Source: Microcebus murinus (taxonomy: Eukaryota; Chordata; Mammalia; Primates; Cheirogaleidae). Taken from it: a stretch of 64,000 bases of DNA. The position numbers were made by a program, and so were the translations under genes. Of this stretch, positions 37,779-49,205 are shown in pieces. Where the stretch lies: positions 48,081,001 through 48,145,000 of the forward strand of contig NC_134117.1 in the NCBI RefSeq assembly GCF_040939455.1. Reading direction: 5' to 3'. Under the pieces are notes generated by a model. The model ran no database searches. It was not told the DNA's origin and was given only the letters and a program-made list of their open reading frames with translations. Each line of letters begins with the position of its first letter. Positions within the stretch are counted from its first letter, which is position 1.

Positions 37779-37980
37779 CTCTTTAATCCTCCTGCTTGAA
37801 ACTAATTCTACTACCTGAGATCTTGTTCCCATCCTCTCCAGCATTTTTGAGGAAATGTATCCATCAACTTTCTCATTGTTCTTTTGGATCATTGGCTTCA
37901 TTAGATAATAACTTTTCTTTTAGTATAGAAATATGTTTGTTCTTCCAATCCTAAGAAGTAATCACACCTCATTAATCTTA
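37779..37980 (+). repeat. Direct duplication, copy 2
   Basis: Same block as 36992-37192. It sits between L2 segments that would be close together in the consensus, so this copy looks like the inserted one. Confidence 0.85.
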
Positions 37981-38220
37981 TAACTTCTACCACAGTGTAG
38001 TTAGTGGTATTACCTATTTGCCTAAGCCAGAAGATGGAAAGTCAATCTCTGTTGCTTCACTGTCTCTTTTACAACTTGCATCCAACTGACCAATGAGTTC
38101 TGAATATTAATCTTCTTAATAGCTCTAGAATTCATCTTTTCTTTTCCCTATTCTGTGGCATTACTTAACTAAGTCTCTTTTTATAAGGGATTACCTAATT
38201 ACTCAAGCAGCCTTTTATGT

Positions 38221-38360
38221 CAGTGGTTCTTAATCTTGTTTATACACCATAATCGGTTAGGGAGCTTTTAAAATCTCTGATGCCCAGTCCACACCCCACA
38301 TCTTTACATTAAAATCTATGGAAACGAAATTCAGGCACTCCAATGTGCAATGAAGGTGGA
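38221..38360 (+). mobile_element. MER5-like hAT-Charlie MITE
   Basis: Starts CAGTGGTTCTTAATCTTG, followed by CACCATAATCGGTTAGGGAG, CTTTTAAAATCTCTGATGCC and CAGTCCACACCCCACATCTT. This matches the MER5A/B left half. The right end is eroded. Confidence 0.75.
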
Positions 38361-38540
38361 AGTTCTAAGCTGTTCCTCTGTATCCAGACTCTTATGACTG
38401 CTGTGATGTTGCTAGTATGTTCTTTGTATAAAGACTATTATGTTATTTACTTTCTTAAGACCATTTAATAGCTCCTCATTGCTTTCAAGTAAAAACTAAA
38501 TTCCTTAGGATACCCATATTGTTCTTTATATCTCATTAAC

Positions 38541-39365
38541 TCATTAATTATTTTAATAAATATTACTTGTACATGATAATTCAAAAAGTGCAAAAGAATA
38601 TATATTGGTGGGGGAACCTTCCAAACTTTCCATTCCATCCACTTCTCTATCCACAGATTCTCACCTCACCTCCACAGGCAACCACTGCTCCCGGTATACT
38701 TCACAATATATTTTATGCATATTTTCTTTTCCTTTTTAAAACAAGAATGATAAAATACTATCACGCTGTTTTGCTACTGATAGGTTGGAGCAGCTCCTTA
38801 AGCAAGAAAGCATTTGCTCAGTGTCTTCTCTCTCTGCCACTCATGGCATTCAAGGCTAAAGCACAAGAAAACAACTTGTAATCAAGCACCTGTGAGGATA
38901 CTTTCACTTAATAATAGTGTCTGGGAGATACATTCATTTCAACATATAGAGAGCTGAATTATGTTGTGTTATCACTGTACAATGTTCCACCACATGCATT
39001 TAAAATAATTCTTTTAGCAAAAATTTGATTTATGCTGTTCTAATCTTTAGCTATTGCAAATATGTGCAAACAACTTGTACATGTTATTTTGTGTATGTAC
39101 ATAAAAATGTCCATTTTATATTTTGGTAGGAATTGCCAAATTATCTTCCACTAAGGCTATGCCAGTTTACATTCTCACCAGCCATACGTGTTCCCCACAC
39201 CTATTCGAACATTATTTTTTCCAAAAAGTATTAGTTGACTTTTTGATATTTTCCAGTGTGTGTTTGTTTCAATATGAATGTGAACGAACAGTTTTACAAA
39301 TGTTGAAGAGCCATGCGCATTTCTATCTTTGTGAATGGTCTATTCATTATTTTCCCTGAGCTGTT
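38541..39365 (-). mobile_element. Old L1M-type 3' region, antisense
   Basis: Read on the plus strand: a CCACAGGCAACCACTGCTCC block, CACTTAATAATAGTGTCTGG, AGCTATTGCAAATATGTGCA, GGAATTGCCAAATTATCTTC, GCCAGTTTACATTCTCACCA, the reversed 3' UTR and ORF2 end of L1ME-type elements. Positions 38775-38899 do not fit the family and look inserted. Confidence 0.6.
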
Positions 39366-39448
39366 TTCTATTTTACAGTTTCCTCAAATATTAACTAAAA
39401 ACTTTGAAAAGGAAAGATTGGTAACTTAATCAAAAAGAGTATGAAGTA

Positions 39449-40075
39449 TGCTGTGGTTTGAATGGTTTGAATCTGTCCTCCAAAGTTCAATGTGTTGGAA
39501 ACTTAATCCCTAATGCAGCAGTGTTGGGAGGTAGGGCCTTATAAGAAGTGATTAGGTCATAAGGGCCCTGCCCATATAAGTGAATTAATGCTTTGCACTT
39601 GGATGTCGAGTGTGACTCGACACGGTTAGCATTGGTTATAGAGATTAAAATTACTCTTTGAATGTATCAATAATTTGAAATATTAAAAAATCCAAATAAA
39701 TAAGTTTGTATGAAAAGAAACTCTAGTTTTTTATTCTACTGCCATGCTTTGTAAAATCTTGGGTATTTAAAAAATTAAATCCCGAGCAGAATAAAGGAAT
39801 CGAGAAAAAAGCAAGAGAGTGCAAAGGGTTAATGTCACTATGGAAGGAATAGGTTAGTTATTGCAAGAGTGGGCTGTTACAGAAGCTCATGTCCTCTGGC
39901 TCATGATCTCTTGCCCTTCTGCCTTCTGCCATGGGATGAGGCAGTTGAAGGCCCTTGCTCAATATGGCAATCTTGATCCTGGACTTACCAGCCTCCCAAA
40001 TGTAAGAAACACATTTCTTTATAAATTACCCAGTCTGTGGTACTCTTTCATAGCAGCACAAAACAGACCAAGACA
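39449..40075 (+). mobile_element. MaLR solo LTR (MSTA/MSTB-like), split by piggyBac
   Basis: Starts TGCTGTGGTTTGAATGGTTT and ends GCACAAAACAGACCAAGACA. In between are AACTTAATCCCTAATGCAGC, GGGAGGTAGGGCCTTATAAG, GTGATTAGGTCATAAGGGCC, GCAATCTTGATCCTGGACTT and TTATAAATTACCCAGTCTGT, the signature of MST LTRs. Without the 240-bp insertion the LTR is 387 bp, near the usual 430. No internal or second LTR is visible, so it is a solo LTR. Confidence 0.9.
39589..39828. mobile_element. Non-autonomous piggyBac-type element
   Basis: 240 bp bounded by exact TTAA copies (39585-39588 and 39829-39832), the canonical piggyBac target duplication. Terminal inverted repeats: left TGCTTTGCACTTGG, right AGAGTGCAAAGGG, whose complement is CCCTTTGCACTCT. 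Removing the insert plus one TTAA restores the expected MST LTR sequence GAATTAATGTCACTATGG. Near the left end is a perfect subterminal palindrome, TGTCGAGT GTG ACTCGACA (39604-39622). No transposase is encoded. It resembles MER75/MER85-type piggyBac MITEs of primates and the young mouse-lemur copies. Which one is inference. Confidence 0.85.
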
Positions 40076-42639
40076 GTAGGGATGGGAGGGAAAAAAATCT
40101 AAGTATACATTTACAAAGTTGACAAGGACAGATGGATAGAAGGGGGAAACCTCACGAGTGCCAGATTATAACTAGTTTTCTTCTGCCAGAGCCTTGGATG
40201 TTATGGATGGCAGAGAGAGGAGACACTGAGCAAATGCTTTCTTGCTTGAAGAGCTGCTCTGACCCGAGAGTAGTCACTCGGGAATAAATGCCTCCAAAAA
40301 GAACATACAGTCAAATTTTTATCTGAGCACCAAAGGAGCCACAGTTATCTTTTGAGCCATGCTTTCTCTGCCTGACTATATACTAACAGAAACCAAACTG
40401 AAAATTTTAGATAAGACTGATTTTAAAAAGAAATTGCTATTATTTCCATGTTCACATATAAAGTCTAGGTCTAGAGGAATAATGGCAAAGTGGTTGAATT
40501 TATTTTCTCATGAATCTGTAATAAAATGTAGTTATTTTGTCTGTGTTCCACAGAACTAACCCTATAAATAGTTATGAAAATGAAGTATATGATATATGAG
40601 AAAAGTATTTTTTAAGCTATCAATAAGTTTATATTGTCACATAGAGGAATACTTGCTTAGGGATTTTTTTAAAGCAAATTTAGACCTAATTAATATATTA
40701 TCAAATTGGAATTGCTGCCATGTGTGATAAAATACTCTGTTCACGTGCCAAACCTATATGGGTAAAAGAATCACCAAGGAGAGATTTCTCAATATTGATT
40801 ATAAATAACATTTTTTTTTGCCAAAGTGCCTAAAAATGAGAATGAGAAATCCTTGGATTTAGAGGTAGGGTGAGGGGCCCCAAAAGTCAGATCTGATGCA
40901 TCAGCCATCTCTACGAAGAGCATGATTTTGGAGTCCTTAGTTGAGGCTCTTATTTTTTTTCCCCTTGGGCTTAGCTTATTTCCCACTCAATTAAACACTT
41001 CCTTAATTGACCACTTTACATTTTTCACGAAAAGAAGCACAGACCATTAATATCATAGCATTATTGAAATGATCAGGAATTTTCTTCATGAAATGTCAGT
41101 CTCCACGATATATAGAGCATAATGAACAGCTATTTTTTCTTAAGCCAATTTTATTTCTGGGAAGACAAAAAAAAGTGCTCACGATTAGCTCTGTGTTTGT
41201 TATTTTAGTCTTCCTCCATGCACTTCTTAAATGAGTGCCTGTCTTGGTTTAGTTCACAGCTTTCCTCTCACTCTATATACTTGACTCATGTTGCAGGGCC
41301 ATAAAACTCACTCATGCTACACCTCAGATGTGCAGGAAAATTGTGGTTCCCCAGGCTCCCATCTGCTGGTTAGAGGAAAATTATATTTTAGTTATATTTG
41401 CTTTAAAATTTGGTGTGACTGAGAAGTGTTAATAGTCTCCAAGGTCCCATGCATTCCAAGAATAAAAACAAACAAACAAGAAATCCTACTAAGTCTCCCT
41501 ATTTCTTTGTCTTTCACTATTTATTTTATGAGATGAGGCTAGGGATGTGGTTCATGGTAGAGGAACTGGCTCGTGGTCTTGAGGCATGCTGGGCCCCCTC
41601 TTTCCCTGTTTCCTGGTAAGTCTGTTCTCCGCACACTCAAGCTCCCTGGTTTTCAGGAAGACCCTCACTGGCACCGCACACTTCTCTAAGGGCTGTCCGT
41701 GATCCTCATTTGGCTCTGATTAGGTGATAAGTCCTTTTGTCCAAACTTCATTTTTTTTCCAGCATATTTGGGAATGTCCCTTCATTCTGGTCCACATCAA
41801 TTGTCTTTGAGATGTATCCCTTTTCCAGGTCCACATGCCTCCCTCAGGTTCAAAAGCTCTGCTGCTTTCACTCTATTCAATGAGTATAGAGATATTTCTA
41901 GGGATGAGAGCCCTCAAAACTGGAATTTACCTACCCAGGTACAAAAGTATCTATTATTTCACACTCCAAGCACCTCATTTCTATACTGAAATGGGGTGAT
42001 TTGGGGGAGTCTCAGGTTCTTGCTTCTTGCAGGTCTTGCAATATGTCCCCTCCCTAGGTTTGGGGTAATGTACACCTCTTTGTAGAAGATCCATATCAAA
42101 CCAATGATCTGGCTCTACCCAATACTGAAGAGTTTACAGGAATGTGGGCCTGTCTGTGCAGGCAAACCAGGGATGATGTGGTCATTCTGGGTTCACTGGT
42201 CTCTGCACTAGTTACTAGTCAAACCATATTAAGGAACCATCTTCAATTTTATGGTCTATAAATACTAAGTACTAAGATAACGTAACATGAACCTAGAGGG
42301 AGTTGACATTTATTTGGAAAGATATATTTCCAGAGAGTTTGGAAACCTTGCCAAACGAAGAAGGCTGGAAGGGCCAGAGTCTGGTTTCATACAGAAAGGA
42401 GAGTCACATATCAGAGTGTGTCTATGGAGAAGATTCAGGTAATGAGGGCGTCATAACTACCTTTCAAAAATACACATATGCACGTATGTGTGTGTGTGTG
42501 CTCTTACATTGTTCTATGCATTTCTTGGGTGTAGAAAGTAAAGCTAGTAATTAAAACTAGCCAGGAAGATTTCAGCTTAAACTATGGAAGTAATTTCTAG
42601 CAACTTTTTTCGATGATGAAATGGGAATATTGTCTACTT
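40076..42639. other. Unannotated sequence
   Basis: No repeat family or exon recognised over 2.5 kb. 41500-42250 is GC-richer than its surroundings and could be an old LTR or unrecognised repeat. Short (TG)n at 42485-42500. Confidence 0.4.
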
Positions 42640-42730
42640 CTGCATTTATATAGCAATGACTGTGTGCCAGACACCCTACCAGGTCATGAGAATACAAAAA
42701 CAAGAAGAATGCAGTCTCTGCCTGACCACA
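42640..42730 (-). mobile_element. L2 3' end fragment, antisense
   Basis: ATGACTGTGTGCCAGACACC, CTACCAGGTCATGAGAATAC and AGTCTCTGCCTGACCACA match the reversed L2 3' terminus. Confidence 0.6.
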
Positions 42731-42859
42731 TTTCTTGAACCCATCTGTCTCGTCATTCTATTTCCACCATCTCAGCATAAAGAACATTTATCTTCCACTC
42801 CCCACCTGGCCTAGCCTTCTTCCTAGGGTCCTAACATGCAGTGAGCCAAGACAGCCTTC

Positions 42860-43340
42860 AGACAGCAGGTAGAGGGATGTATTTAAAGTACTAATCTGAT
42901 CTTTTCACTCTCCTGTTCAATCCTTGCAATTGATGGTATCTATCGCTATTAAAGGTAAACAAAATAGAGAGTCTAGACATGACCTAAGTATCTCTGGCTT
43001 TTTGGTACCTCATAGCCTCGTCTTTGTTGCTCCCACCCCACCCACTCATTGGAGTTTTAGACACTCAGGCTCTTGTTCAATTCCTCATACGGCACTAGCC
43101 ATCTTCCTTCCTCAGGACCTTTGCACAGGCTGTTTCCTCTGCCAGGAATGCTCTCACCACTGCTTCACTGCTTTGCCTGACCTACCCACAAATCAACTTA
43201 GTGTCCATTTAAGTGTCACTGTCCATAGATAATGGGGAGACACTGGGAAAGTCTCCTCATGCATTCTCACATTGGGTTCAGCTTCTCTTTTTATAGCACT
43301 TATTTCAACTATCCTGTAATAAGCCAGCTGTGTAAATTAT
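42860..43340 (+). mobile_element. L2 LINE 3' fragment
   Basis: TACTAATCTGATCTTTTCAC, TCAATCCTTGCAATTGATGG, CACTAGCCATCTTCCTTCCT, CAGGACCTTTGCACAGGCTG, TTTCCTCTGCCAGGAATGCT and TTTATAGCACTTATTTCAAC follow the L2 3' region in order. Confidence 0.8.
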
Positions 43341-43839
43341 TCAGTTATAGTCCATGGCATGACTCTAAGCATCATAAGAACATCAGTTTTGTCTTTTTTT
43401 TATCTAGGTGACTCTAAAGTTGTAGATACATATGAGGCAGTGACTATGCTATAAATCTCCCCATCCGCTACACCAAATCATCTGAGAGCAGCTCTTGTAC
43501 AAAAAGTGACTGCTGAGATGTAAATGGTCAAGAGAGGTCATGTACAAATCTGTGAATGAAATATCAATAGCTTTGATACTGACAGCAGGCCTCACTCTTT
43601 GCGGTGGGCATTAAATCAACACAACTGGCCCCTTATCAAACTCACTTGAAAATCTTAAAAAGCGAAATTACTTATGTTTAACTAAACTCCAGATATGGAG
43701 AAACATAATCTCCACTACTGGAGCAATGAATTCACATATTTTTTTTTTTTTCACATTCTCCAGGAGATTTTTGATTACCAGTTAGTTTGGAGAATTATTG
43801 TATTTACTCATCTATTAGTATAATCTATAGCTTACACTT
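43341..43839. other. Unannotated sequence
   Basis: Nothing recognised. T13 run at 43740-43752. Confidence 0.4.
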
Positions 43840-43935
43840 AATTAGAAATAGAAAGTGATTTGTCCAAGGTAGTGTGGCTGGTAAATAATCCAACAGTGAC
43901 CTCAATTTCAGGTCATTTGACCCCTAGCAGCTGAC
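43840..43935 (-). repeat. MIR fragment, antisense
   Basis: GTGATTTGTCCAAGGTAGTG, TGGCTGGTAAATAATCCAAC and TTTCAGGTCATTTGACCCCT match the reversed MIR core. Confidence 0.6.
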
Positions 43936-44110
43936 AAATTTCATTATGACATACACGAGTATGCAAAACATTGCAAAAACATTGCATCTTGCAGAGAAGA
44001 ACTCTGAAGAAATGTTAATGGGAATAACTCAAAAAGGGGATGTCATTTGGGCTAAAATGCTCAGTCAAGACTTGTCATGTGTTAGAAGTTAGTTTAGGAA
44101 ACCTCCAAAG

Positions 44111-44280
44111 CAGTGTCCCTCAAACTCCAAATGGGTAGACCTACCACTGACCATTCTGGAGTCCTACCACTGAAAATTCTTATACAGTGAGGCCCCAGGA
44201 ACCTGCACTTTTAAAAGCTCCAGAGGTGATTCTAAGTGCATAGTCAGGCTTCGGTGAACCCTGCTCAGAATTATTTTTCC
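44111..44280. mobile_element. MER5-like hAT MITE (diverged)
   Basis: GCAGTGTCCCTCAAACTCCA at left, then AGGCCCCAGGAACCTGCACT, TTTTAAAAGCTCCAGAGGTG and ATTCTAAGTGCATAGTCAGG, matching the right half of MER5A. Confidence 0.65.
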
Positions 44281-44307
44281 AGCTTCCAATGTTGTGATTA
44301 TTACCTC

Positions 44308-44490
44308 CAGAGTGGTGGTCCTCAGCTCTGCCTGAACATTATAATCACTTGGAGAATTAAAAAATTTATATTGCTAATGAGGCCACATGCTAAGAGATTC
44401 TGATTTGATTTGTCTGGGGTGAGACCTACTTAACAGTATTTTGGTAAAGATTTTTAGGTGATTCAAATGTGAAGTGTGGGCCTTAGAAGA
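44308..44490 (+). mobile_element. MER5-like hAT MITE
   Basis: AGTGGTGGTCCTCAGCTCTG, CCTGAACATTATAATCACTT, GGAGAATTAAAAAATTTATA, AGAGATTCTGATTTGATTTG, TCTGGGGTGAGACCTACTTA and TTTTTAGGTGATTCAAATGT give both halves of a MER5A. A second copy only about 30 bp from the previous one. Confidence 0.8.
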
Positions 44491-44499
44491 CAGATCGAT

Positions 44500-45289
44500 T
44501 GTTGGAACCACAAGTATTAGCTTTGCCTCTTAGGAGGTAAATTGAAGGAATTCCAATTGCCTTTCTGCTTCCTAGGTATACACAAAATTATAATGCATTT
44601 TACAAAGATAATAAAGCACTCCATATCAACAATATGGAAACAGTGGTGTGCTTGAAGATTAACATGTAATTCCTTACTTAAGAGACATTTTAAAAAAATG
44701 AAGTATAATTAAGAAGGCCAGTTTTAAGAGATGTGAAGCAGCAAGCAAGTGCCTGGGGTTATACAAGTAAGACTAAAGAAAACTGATTTGCAGTTTTCAA
44801 ATCAGAAACTATTATATCCATGTGACTGCTTGCATAAGAGTTATTAATTATAATGCTTATATTTTAATTAAAAAACATAGAGAAATATAACTGTATAACT
44901 TTGGGGAGAGAAGATTATTCTTTATGACTATAGACAATAGCAACAGCAATAACAACCACACGCATACAAAAACAAGCACTTGAATTTAAGATCATGTAAT
45001 CCAATCATTTCAATTCTCAATGTTAAAACACACTACTGAGACTCAGTTTCTGGTTACTTATTTAATTTTAGTTAGAAAGGAATGCATCTTTCCCAAAGCC
45101 ATAAATAAATTCCGACAAAGACTGATTCCTTCTAGAACTGGAGCCTTGCACATTTGATGTCTAAAATTACAAGCATTTCTAATGTCTACTATGGGAAGAA
45201 AAACTATGCAAGATGCAAAGCACAGTAAGATATGGCCATTACCTCCAAAGATTTTAAAGAGGAGTTGGAGCAATGTACTTTGCACATGG
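44500..45289. other. Unannotated AT-rich sequence
   Basis: Nothing recognised. Confidence 0.4.
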
Positions 45290-45425
45290 AAAAATGATCA
45301 GGAGCACAGCCTCCTACAATTTAGGAGCCCTGAAGGTCTTAGTCTTGGAGTCATTATTTAGCAGTTTCATGATCTTGGCCAAACTTTCTCATCAAAATGT
45401 GGAGAATATAATAATATTCCCCCGA
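45290..45425 (+). repeat. MIR fragment (weak)
   Basis: CTTAGTCTTGGAGTCATTAT, CATGATCTTGGCCAAACTTT and AATGTGGAGAATATAATAAT suggest a diverged MIR core. Confidence 0.45.
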
Positions 45426-45689
45426 ACTCAGTTTCTGTGGTTTTTTTTTTGCATGAGATATGTGTCTATGAACACTTGTATAAGGTGCAATTTACTCAAT
45501 CTAAATGTGTTCTGTGAAATACTAGTTGAAAGTTAAATAGGTTAGGAGGATAATATGTATTTTATTTCCATTTTAGAGATTTACGATTAACATCATATAT
45601 TCAAATACCTGAGAAACACATCAGTCTGAAAACTCATTCAACTTTGCTTAACCTGTTTCCAAAGTGGGTTCATCCTTAATTTTTGTTTG

Positions 45690-46055
45690 TCAATATACAG
45701 AAATAGGGTCTTTCAGAACAACTTGGATAAGTTGACACTTGAAAATCTGCAGAACTATGGTGATCATTTGTGAAAAACAAAACAAAACAGCATAGGTACC
45801 ATAGATTCCAGAAATTGACCTAGAACAACCCGCATGTATAGATAAGATTGAAGTCATGCAACTCCCAACTGTCCAATCAAAGTAGATCCATGGTGAGACT
45901 GAGACCATAACCAGGCCCCTTTTTTGACCTCCCTTTGCTGTGACAACAGGTCTAGTTGTCATCCATGGCATATGTATCTCGCCTTGTAAACTTACATCTT
46001 GTTCTATAATCCTATCTTTCTCTCCTCAATAAACCTCATTTTCATGCTTGCTTTA
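45690..46055 (+). repeat. Putative LTR-like sequence
   Basis: Ends with CTTTCTCTCCTCAATAAACC (AATAAA poly-A signal at 46028) in a setting like an LTR R region. Opposite-strand ORF of 93 codons (45690-45971) unrecognised. Family and limits unknown. Confidence 0.3.
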
Positions 46056-46079
46056 CAAAAAACCAAACCAAACAAACAA

Positions 46080-46440
46080 AAACTTTAAACAAATTAAATT
46101 TAGCAGAGTTTAATTTGAGCAAAGAATGATTCATGAATTGAGCAGCACCCTGAATAAACTCTCAGAGAGCTCTGACCAGCAGTGCAAGCATCAAACTTTC
46201 GTAGGCCACAGAAGCAAAGTAGAAAAGTCACATTATTGGCTACATCTGGACATGTCCCTTATTTAGGAATGATTTGATGAGTTGTCTGTCTGTGATTCAT
46301 TGAAACCCAGTTGCTTATGATTGACTGAAAATTGTCTGTTTCTTATACTCCTACGTTAGATTTTGGTTTGTTTACATGCTAAGTTAGGGTGCAGTTTGCT
46401 ACATAGGGACTCAACTTCAGGCCAAATTTAACTTAATTTA
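46080..46440 (+). repeat. Ancient interspersed repeat, unnamed
   Basis: AGTTTAATTTGAGCAAAGAA, TGATTCATGAATTGAGCAGC, ACCCAGTTGCTTATGATTGA and TAGGGTGCAGTTTGCTACAT belong to a known mammalian repeat type that I cannot name with confidence. Confidence 0.5.
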
Positions 46441-47999
46441 ACTTCATATAAAAATATGAAAATGTCAACAGAAAATGAAAAGGGGAGAGATTAGATTGAC
46501 TAGAGATAGCTTACAGAAGATACAGAAAGATATTAATTATTTAATCCTAAAACTATTTATTGAGTAGTTACAAATAATTACCAAGTATGTACAAAATGGA
46601 GAAAGGTTTTGGACATTGTGGGGTTATAGGAATTAATCTCAATAAATTTGAGATCTAGAAGGTGAGATTAAGACACAACCATGTGTCTATGATACAAAGT
46701 GGCAAGAGGAAAATGTGCTAAAAAATTAAAATATGGTGGGAAACCACTTGGTAGAATTCTAGAAGCAGAGTTGCATGTGTAAACAGGAGATGTATATTTA
46801 CTTATTAAATTGTGCTGATAATATTTACTTTACATTAAACCTACTATTTTTTTCTTTAAATTAGACTCATTAGGTCATCAAACTATACATAGGACAGTAA
46901 GCTTTGGTAATTGGCTGCATTGCACAAGCATGTTCTATATTTGAAGTTCATTCTCATCTCAGTCAGTATCCAGTTTCAAAATGTCACAGGGGAATACCTA
47001 TAGGGAATTTAATTCACACATTTCAAATTATTATTACTGAGATATTAGAATATGATAGATATTTGTCATTATTATTAGTTAGATTTTAGGCTATTAGACC
47101 ATGTTTCTACATTTGCTCTGAGAACTCCACTCTCTTCAGTTTTGAATATAATTTGAATTAATTAAATGCATATAAGATAAAATGTAGTATAACATCTGTT
47201 GTATGTCTAGAAAATTAACTTAAAAACTTCTTTGGAACACATTTTCAGAAGTTAAAATAGTCATTTGGGTCTACATCTCACACTCTGTGCACTCCTGCAA
47301 CCTCTCTGTATCTATATTTATCCTTAATTCCTGATTTTAGGCCTACCTCACAGTAGAAAATCATAGATGGAAGCAATTTCTACATTTTTAAATATGGTAC
47401 AAATTATCATTATCATTATTATCACATCTTATTATACTCTTACAGAAAGTCCATAGTGGGAGATTGTGATTTCCCCATCCTTAAACCAGTGGATCTCTTC
47501 TCTCCCTTCAAAATTCAAGTCGCTGAGCATAATAATCTTTATATATAAAATGTCAGCCATATTGATAGTTGTAGCTCAGGATTTCATTCTTCTGAAGTTA
47601 ATGATTTCTTTGCTTTGAAGGCTACTGACTCAATGAGTGCTGCAGTTGGGGAGTCAGAACACCTAGGCTCTGATAACAGATAATATGTGAGAGATCTAGA
47701 ATAACAGTTGCACTGATTACATTTTTGATTATTCACTCTCAGCCTGCACGATATATTTCCTTTCTGAACTGACCAAAGTGGTAAGTTAAAAAAGGATATA
47801 ATAGCATAGTATTTGATTTTTACAACAAAATGGTAATGTTATATTTTCTACATAATTGTAGGGTTACTTTTTTATTGTTTTTGATAGGAAAAGAGAATGA
47901 TTCAAGGACTTCAACTTGGATATTTGTATTGCAATAGCCTGATGAGGTAATGCTAGCTACTATAATAGATAAATGTCAAAATCTTATAAATTTACACAG
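46441..47999. other. Unannotated AT-rich sequence
   Basis: No element recognised. 47600-47700 has a faint MIR resemblance that I do not call. Confidence 0.4.
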
Positions 48000-48300
48000 T
48001 TGGTATTTATTTCTTTCTCATGTCACAGTCCAATGTGGGTGTTAGTGCTAAATGACTTTCTTCTAAGAGACTATAGGCCCTGGGCTTTTTCTTTCTTGTA
48101 ATCTCACTCTCCATTAGACCCTCTCTCAATTCAGCATGAATTTGGGGAAAGAGAGTAGAGGATTATGCCAGAGGTTTTTATTGCTCAGGACTTGAAATAG
48201 AATACTCACATTTTCTTGGCCAGGACTCAATCACATATCCCAAATCACCTGCAAGACAAATGTAGTCCAGTTGTGTGCTCAGGAATTAAAGTGAAACTCA
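48000..48300 (+). repeat. Ancient interspersed repeat, unnamed
   Basis: TTTATTTCTTTCTCATGTCA, CAGTCCAATGTGGGTGTTAG, GGCCAGGACTCAATCACATA and TGTAGTCCAGTTGTGTGCTC are landmarks of a familiar medium-reiteration repeat. No name asserted. Confidence 0.5.
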
Positions 48301-48954
48301 CACTAGAAAAATTACCTAGGATAGATATTTGGGACCCAGTAGGACTATTAGAGGAACTTATTTAAGCCAAATTTCTATTTTTCTACTGATCTCAAATTTC
48401 AACTGACATCAATGTATTAGGGTAAAACTATAGTCAACAATTTCTGAAATATTTGGGTCTAAGTCTTTCCCTTTCCCAAGAGAAAAGGAATCTTGTTAAA
48501 TAGCTATAAGTCCCGTTGGGAAATATAGAACAAAGATTTGCCAAATGTCTCCATTTTGAGTATGTCATTGATATTCTAGATTTCTTCCTTAACCTACCTG
48601 TCATTTAAAGAGCCTTTGATCTATGAAGACTCTGATGAAGGTCTATTGTGATGGCTGCTGCTGCCCAGATCTGAGTGTGTGAGAATTTAACCATTTCAGG
48701 TCCTAAAATCTCCATGGTCAACTCGCCATAGCCAGACCCATGTGAGTGAGAACATTCCATGCTGGTCTTGCTGCTTATTAGGGTAACCATTTCCATTTTG
48801 TCTCTGGTGAGGAAGTGATTCCTCTCGATCTCTGACACCTTTGGAACTTTTTCCAGGGGTGAAACTGAACAAACATTTCAAAATCAGCATTTCCCTATAA
48901 AATTGCTGGCCCACAAAGTAAGATACTTAAGTACTTCATAATTTCCAGAGATAT
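48301..48954. other. Unannotated sequence
   Basis: Two overlapping minus-strand ORFs (48605-48838, 48696-48914) of 72-77 codons, with no recognisable product. Confidence 0.4.
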
Positions 48955-49205
48955 TATGTAAGACAATATGACGATAGTTAATAATATTGCATTCTATACT
49001 TAAAACTTGCTAAGAAGTTAGACCTTAAGCATTCTCACAATGAAAAGAATAACTAGATAATTATGCAATGTGATGAATATATTAATTAGCTTGATTGCTG
49101 TGAATATTTCACAATGTATACATATTATCAAATAGTGCACCTTAAATATATACAGATTTTAATTGTCAACCATACTTCAATTAAGCCAGAGAAAATTTTT
49201 TATAA
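48955..49205 (+). mobile_element. Old L1M 3' UTR fragment
   Basis: GATAGTTAATAATATTGCAT, TATTAATTAGCTTGATTGCT, TTTCACAATGTATACATATT, CACCTTAAATATATACAGAT and CATACTTCAATTAAGCCAG follow the 3' end of L1MB/L1MC-type elements. Confidence 0.7.

Larger units (their letters stand above)
36960..38170 (+). mobile_element. L2 LINE with internal duplication
   Basis: Sense L2 coding landmarks: CTCTCACCAAGGTCACCTTC, GTGGCTAAATCCATAAACTA, AAATCTCCAATATGCTCATT, CATCTAACTAAGCATGTCTA, AGAATTCATTTTGTTTTCTA, GCATCCAACTGACCAATGAG. A block at 36992-37192 recurs at 37779-37980 and interrupts the expected L2 order. A T17 run lies at 37500-37517. No open reverse-transcriptase frame remains. Confidence 0.65.
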
